From contig NAOQ01000091.1 of assembly GCA_002751075.1 (NCBI GenBank), positions 26,392-46,125 on the forward strand: a stretch of DNA of 19,734 bases, read 5' to 3'. Under the pieces are notes generated by a model. That model was not told where the DNA came from and ran no database searches. It saw nothing but the letters and a program-made list of their open reading frames with translations. This stretch comes from Ichthyophonus hoferi. Lineage: Eukaryota; Opisthokonta; Ichthyosporea; Ichthyophonida; Ichthyophonidae. This document shows, in pieces, positions 16,901 to 19,734 of this stretch. Each line of letters opens with the position of its first letter. Within the stretch, counting starts at the first letter, position 1. The position numbers were made by a program, and so were the translations under genes.

Positions 16901-18465
16901 GAGGAAAATATGCATATATAGGTATTATAGGCATAGATATAGAGAGATACAGAAGACAGAAAGCTAATAAGAGATAGATATAAAGGTACGTGACTCGTGA
17001 CTAGACATCTGCAGAGCCAATCAGTGAAAGGAATGGGGTCGTGGACATGGCAAGGTAGCCAATAGGGAGATAAGGAGAGGGAGAGGACATTCATCCATTT
17101 ATTGAATAAGTTGGATATACGGCATGAGATAGAGCCAATCAAATGGTCGCGTGGTGTGAAAGAAGGGCATACCATGCTAAATAATAAATGAATAAAAGAA
17201 TCTTAAGATTTGGCTATAATTAAAAGACGCCAATGGAATGGCTGCATTAAAACCACAAAAGAAGAAAGTAAAGCTATATGGAGGTTAAGATCGTTTAATA
17301 TTAACCAATAAGAAATGAGGCCTCATAACTCTAGTAATTTTTTTTGAATAAATGCTATAAACCAATAGGGTTTCAATGATAAGATAATAAAAAAGTAAAG
17401 AAACGAAACACTATTATAAATATATATAAATTCATAACTAAAATACCTGCAAGCTGTGGGCTGACACGCAGAAGGATATGGAAGAGAGAGAGCTGGTTTA
17501 GCTTGGCCTCAAACTCTGTCACAAAGTTACGGTAGAGCTCTAATAACCATTGTCCTTCATTAAACTCACTACGATCAAAGAATTCCACTAGGAATACTGT
17601 CAATTGATGCCATAGTCTGAGGGAGAGATGGGGAAATAAGGGTTATGAGAGGGGAGAGGAGGGTGTGGGAGTGGTATGGAGGGATGTAGATGCGTATGTA
17701 GGTATGGGTATATATATATATATAAATCCATAAAATATTTTATACGTGTGAGGTATAGAGGGTGTAAAAGACAGACATATGGAATTAAAAATTTAAATGT
17801 GGAAGGACAAGTACAAGCAAGAAATATTAATTTACATAGAAAGAGAATGCGGATAAATAAAAGACAGTAATAAAGGAAACTCGTTTGTAGTGGTTGTGAA
17901 ACAGTACAATGTAGCTCATTATTGCAGCTACACGTACATGCACCCTCACCTAGTATCACATACATACATCCTTACCCAGTTTCACATACTTATGTGTGTG
18001 TATATCCTTATATAGAGAGCTAGTTTTATTGTAAAATGTAAAACATGGAAAAATAATGGATAGACAGAAGAGGATGAAGGGTACTCTATTTTAAAAAAGA
18101 GTTATGAAAATAGACATAACATGTGTGGACATAGGCTAGAGAGGGTCGAAAGAGGAAGAAAAGTGGATGTAGGTGTAGGTACATATGTAGAAAAAGAAGA
18201 AAGAAAAATAAATGCAATTAAAAATAAAAAACTTCATTTCTTCTCAAAGAAAAATAGTAATTATGAACCAGTGCAATATCTGATGATCAAGAATTGATCT
18301 AATCTAAGTGTTAATAAATCATACAAGACCTTGATGCAACCCTGTTAAATAAAGAAATATTTCTTACTTTTTTGAGTAGAGTGCTTCTATCTTTTCCAAA
18401 TCACTAGCCAGGTTGGGGTGGGCCAGCTTCTGTGAATCAAGGTAAGCGTGTGCGTTGGCAGTCAT
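12428..18465 (-). CDS. PSMD13: 26S proteasome non-ATPase regulatory subunit 13 (Rpn9), 9-exon gene
   Basis: The product is a PCI-domain structural subunit of the 19S regulatory-particle lid. It helps hold the lid together and has no catalytic activity of its own. The coding exons, in minus-strand order, are 18465-18368, 17616-17447, 16659-16546, 15581-15466, 14730-14578, 13877-13752, 13458-13315, 12976-12900 and 12575-12428. They total 1,146 nt (381 aa plus stop), against 376 aa in human. Landmarks are KKLWHQLT (res 32-39), helical repeats with LYRNFVTEFEAK, a YYREALRYLGC block, LYNFGEL|ITHPVLQSL, and the C-terminal PCI/winged-helix part (LCLMEMxFxRP-like CLMTLMEIVFARP, VEYLVMRALNLKLIRGTIDEV, TWVLPRVLD). 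All introns are GT-AG with matching phases. The N-terminus (AYLDSQKLAHPNL) is closer to plant and protist RPN9 than to vertebrate PSMD13. The assignment is very secure. Confidence 0.97.
12900..12976 (-). CDS. PSMD13: PSMD13 exon 8 (residues 308-333)
   Basis: The acceptor is TTTCCTATAG|GTG and the donor is GTGAC|GTAAGT, a consensus donor, phase 2. The exon encodes VEYLVMRALNLKLIRGTIDE and then VTKTV. It matches human [25 protein letters not shown], the winged-helix core. Confidence 0.95.
13315..13458 (-). CDS. PSMD13: PSMD13 exon 7 (residues 260-307)
   Basis: This exon has 48 codons and is phase 0 at both ends. The acceptor is TTCCATCAG|CCT and the donor is GAG|GTGAGC. It encodes PLLVEHLVQLRKKMCLMTLM, EIVFARP and ISFDVIAKDTRLPINE. 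It matches human LLRKIQLLCLMEMTFTRP through LTFEEIAKSAKITVNE, entering the winged-helix part of the PCI domain. Confidence 0.95.
13573..13735. repeat. Two pentanucleotide arrays in PSMD13 intron 6
   Basis: Five perfect TCATA units lie at 13573-13597. AT-rich variants follow, then an imperfect array of TATAC/ACTAT units at 13661-13735. The second array ends only about 17 bp before the exon 6 donor region at 13751. Confidence 0.9.
13752..13877 (-). CDS. PSMD13: PSMD13 exon 6 (residues 218-259)
   Basis: This exon has 42 codons and is phase 0 at both ends. The acceptor is GGAATTACAG|ATT and the donor is GAG|GTGAGT. It encodes ITHPVLQSLKGTPREWVAQL, then IFAFNKGDIAQLEVLQPYW. It matches human [34 protein letters not shown], part of the PCI helical bundle. 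Confidence 0.95.
13878..14577 (-). other. PSMD13 intron 5 (700 bp)
   Basis: It holds an ACATAC hexamer array at 13949-13995 and an A/T-rich low-complexity stretch at 14330-14560. No gene content was recognised. Confidence 0.75.
13949..13995. repeat. (ACATAC)n hexanucleotide array
   Basis: There are nearly eight perfect units, flanked on both sides by (TA)n, about 70 bp upstream of the exon 6 acceptor in the gene sense. Confidence 0.95.
14578..14730 (-). CDS. PSMD13: PSMD13 exon 5 (residues 167-217)
   Basis: This exon has 51 codons and is phase 0 at both ends. The acceptor is CCCACTACAG|ATG and the donor is TTG|GTGAGT. It encodes MKGSFSDYYREALRYLGC, KDLPEYAFDLALAAIL and LYNFGEL, matching human [33 protein letters not shown]. 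The PCI domain begins about here. Confidence 0.96.
14731..15465 (-). other. PSMD13 intron 4 (735 bp)
   Basis: The part next to the exon 5 acceptor (14740-14830) is purine-rich on the + strand, with GAAA tandem units, so it is a long pyrimidine tract in the gene sense. A TATG/TGTG-type array lies at 14841-14882, GA-rich sequence at 15150-15195, and (TA)n near 15325-15345. Open stretches on the minus strand here are translated pyrimidine runs, not exons. Confidence 0.75.
15466..15581 (-). CDS. PSMD13: PSMD13 exon 4 (residues 128-166)
   Basis: The acceptor is TTAAAATAG|AG, weak in pyrimidines, and the donor is AAG|GTTGGC, a poor donor. The exon encodes PEACRALLEAAREVLEQNDT, then IGLDIHARYYKVSAAYWK. 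It matches human TIEDVEEMLNNL through VHSRFYDLSSKYYQ. The phase is right on both sides, but both splice sites are non-consensus apart from GT and AG. Confidence 0.88.
15612..15891. repeat. Diverged tandem duplication, about 160-bp period
   Basis: Copy 1 is about 15612-15730 and copy 2 about 15771-15891. Shared blocks are TTAGTAAATAATAGATA, CATACCATAT-like, ACCGAAAA and ACT(A/G)GAATC. Each copy carries its own (AT)n array (15686-15710 and 15811-15832), so the arrays may predate the duplication. Confidence 0.85.
16373..16480. repeat. (TACA)n and 24-bp minisatellite
   Basis: A TACA array at 16373-16395 is followed by two 24-bp units (16394-16417 and 16418-16441). These start ACTATCATCC and differ at a few positions. 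A third partial copy begins near 16468 after more TACA units. Confidence 0.85.
16546..16659 (-). CDS. PSMD13: PSMD13 exon 3 (residues 90-128)
   Basis: The acceptor is CCTACTAG|AC, with a branch-point-like CTAAC about 22 nt upstream of the AG. The donor is TCAG|GTGAGG. The exon encodes NDARIAFWEEMITKVEASKG and then ATVACEMVIADLRLQNS. It corresponds to the human segment [20 protein letters not shown] through IGALKLNIGD, a helical repeat region. Confidence 0.9.
16660..17446 (-). other. PSMD13 intron 2 (787 bp)
   Basis: The segment 16703-16768 is almost pure purine on the + strand, so it is a pyrimidine tract 45-105 nt upstream of the exon 3 acceptor. The minus-strand open stretch at 16867-17175 shows no family resemblance and I do not call it. 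No gene content was recognised. Confidence 0.75.
17447..17616 (-). CDS. PSMD13: PSMD13 exon 2 (residues 33-90)
   Basis: The acceptor is CTCCCTCAG|A and the donor is GCAG|GTATTT. The exon encodes LWHQLTVFLVEFFD, LYRNFVTEFEAKLNQLSL and LLRVSPQLA. It aligns with human LWHQLTLQVLDFV, LYENFISEFEHRVNPLSL and LHVVRQMTD without gaps near the motif blocks. Confidence 0.95.
17617..18367 (-). other. PSMD13 intron 1 (751 bp)
   Basis: Purine-rich + strand sequence at 17618-17690 gives a long pyrimidine tract before the exon 2 acceptor. Short direct repeats of the type ACCTAGTATCACATAC / ACCCAGTTTCACATAC lie near 17946 and 17974. No gene content was recognised. Confidence 0.75.
18368..18465 (-). CDS. PSMD13: PSMD13 exon 1 (residues 1-33, start codon)
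   Basis: The ATG at 18465-18463 follows CAACAGCAAC. The exon encodes MTANAHAYLDSQKLAHPNLA, then SDLEKIEALYSK, and ends AA|GTAAGA in phase 2. YLDSxKxAHPxL followed by LYxKKLWHQLT matches the family N-terminus, so this Met is very likely the true start. Confidence 0.93.
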
Positions 18466-19734
18466 GTTGCTGTTGTGGCTGTTGTTACTGTGATAACTTA
18501 CTATAATATAATATTGTGTAAATACCTCTTACTTCACTAGAGATTTAGAAAGTGTTAAGAAATAGACTATGAAGATGTGTCTAGTATTATAAAATCATGT
18601 ATGTATGTATATATATGTATGTATGTTTATATATATATATATCTACATATATATATATATATATTTGAGTTAGTGGGGAAGGTATCATAAAATGATAGTG
18701 GGAAAGAAAGATTAAATTACATCAAAGTGTTATTGCGAGTCGGCCTAAAATTGTTAAACGAATCAAATCGGTTCACGCTACCAACAAAGTCGACTGATTG
18801 AAATCTAATGGATCTATCTAATGGATGCGATTGATCATTAGTTATATCAACCATCATCGGGCTTTTTCTATTGATACATAATAATTAAATTATATAAATA
18901 ATTGGGAGGATAACCTTGTTAAAAATGGATTGGTTAATTAAAGTTTTAATATTAACTTCGGTAGTGAATCATTAGATTGGTTGAACACGGCAACAAGCAA
19001 GCTTTACTTTAAATTTGAGGCCCGTATATATTTTTAAGTAGAAAAGCCTTATTTTTATATTGCATAATAATCTTTTGAACTCAACACAATCATTACGGTT
19101 TTACAATACAACTTTAAAAGGAACTAACTTTTGACCACAAGGCTGTGTCAATAAAAAAATAAAAAAATATGCTAATTTAAAATTAGTCCAATAATTCTGA
19201 ACCAATAAAGCAAATTATATTAGAAATAGATAGCGTACTTGGTTCTAACAAATTATATTTCTTGTTTGGTATTGTATTTCATAAAAGCAGTAAAATATCA
19301 ACTGCACCTTTCTATTGTGATAATATAGGATCCGTAGCTCCATTAATATCTTTTTAGTTAACTATTATGATTATTTCTAAATAACCTTATTAGATATGTC
19401 GGATTAATTGATGCAATAACCAAGAATTAGCAGGTTGTTATTTTCTGGAATAAACCTATAATTTTGTAATTATTTAACTGGAAAAATATTTTTGATAATA
19501 ATTATGAAATAAAAATTGTATTTACAGTAATAGTTTTTAATAATATATAATTATAATTGTTTTAAATAGAGAAATGTCTTATTTGCTCAGGCAAAAAAAA
19601 ATCTAAAATTCCCTAAAGAAAAAAAGAAAAAAAAAATGAAGATTTTAGTTGCATGTATAGTTTTTTCTCCTGGTTTCAAGATTATTAATAAAATGTTTAT
19701 AAACATTAATAAAGATCTTCCGCCGAGCCGGATT
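18466..19734. other. Upstream flank of PSMD13
   Basis: This should contain the PSMD13 5' UTR and promoter. The 20 or so bases before the ATG are CA/ACA-rich, as in many leaders. TATG/TA arrays lie at about 18595-18665. The segment 18730-18860 holds several CpGs in an otherwise CpG-poor region. From 19100 on it is very AT-rich, with A-runs at 19594-19636. No exon of another gene was recognised. Confidence 0.6.
18733..18860 (-). promoter_or_regulatory. Possible PSMD13 promoter patch
   Basis: There are about eight CpGs in roughly 130 bp (for example GCGAGTCGG, AACGAATC, GTCGAC, ATCGGG) about 270-395 bp upstream of the PSMD13 ATG. No TATA box or initiator could be fixed, so this rests on composition only. 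Confidence 0.25.

Noticed and set aside
3640-17370. Apparent excess of ACCAAT / ATTGGT motifs through introns and flanks
   Set aside because: The motif occurs on both strands at many unrelated places and its count is not far above what AT-rich composition gives; there is no consistent spacing or gene relation.
17600-17965. 121-codon minus-strand open frame, Pro/His/Tyr-rich
   Set aside because: It lies in PSMD13 intron 1, and the apparent Pro-rich tail is the polypyrimidine tract before exon 2.

Overview
This is an AT-rich, intron-rich piece of a eukaryotic nuclear genome. No operons, Shine-Dalgarno sites or bacterial genes are visible. It carries two complete, unrelated, spliced protein-coding genes, both on the minus strand. 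Both were assembled by eye: exon homology to known families was combined with GT-AG splice sites and reading phase, which agree at every junction.

Layout from left to right. Positions 1-1833 are a gene-free flank with an (ATT)n array, a diverged tandem duplication and a pair of 44-bp repeats. Positions 1906-9539 hold a steroid 5-alpha-reductase gene (SRD5A1/SRD5A2/DET2 family) with 8 coding exons and 271 residues. Its catalytic Glu and Tyr and its NADPH-pocket residues are all present. A poly(A) signal lies about 70 bp past the stop codon. Positions 9540-12427 are a 2.9-kb spacer with no gene I can identify. Positions 12428-18465 hold the 26S proteasome lid subunit Rpn9/PSMD13 with 9 coding exons and 381 residues, essentially the family length. 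Positions 18466-19734 are the upstream flank of PSMD13, including a local CpG-richer patch and a CpG-rich 24-bp edge.

The introns (about 290 bp to 2.4 kb) are full of short tandem repeats: TA, GTAT/CATA, ACATAC, TCATA, ACTAT, AAT. Long purine-rich stretches on the + strand read as polypyrimidine tracts in the sense of the genes, several of them just upstream of splice acceptors. One acceptor, before SRD5A exon 5, sits at the end of a 48-bp tetranucleotide microsatellite.

Organism: the low GC, nearly 1-kb introns and family sequences suit an animal or a close unicellular relative. Some stretches are plant/protist-like, such as the SRD5A C-terminus and the PSMD13 N-terminus. I cannot name the clade. 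The two genes have no known functional link: one is a membrane steroid reductase, the other is part of the protein-degradation machinery. I see no rRNA, tRNA, CRISPR array, identifiable transposon or novel multi-gene system. The points worth a second look concern splicing signals, repeats and hairpins.
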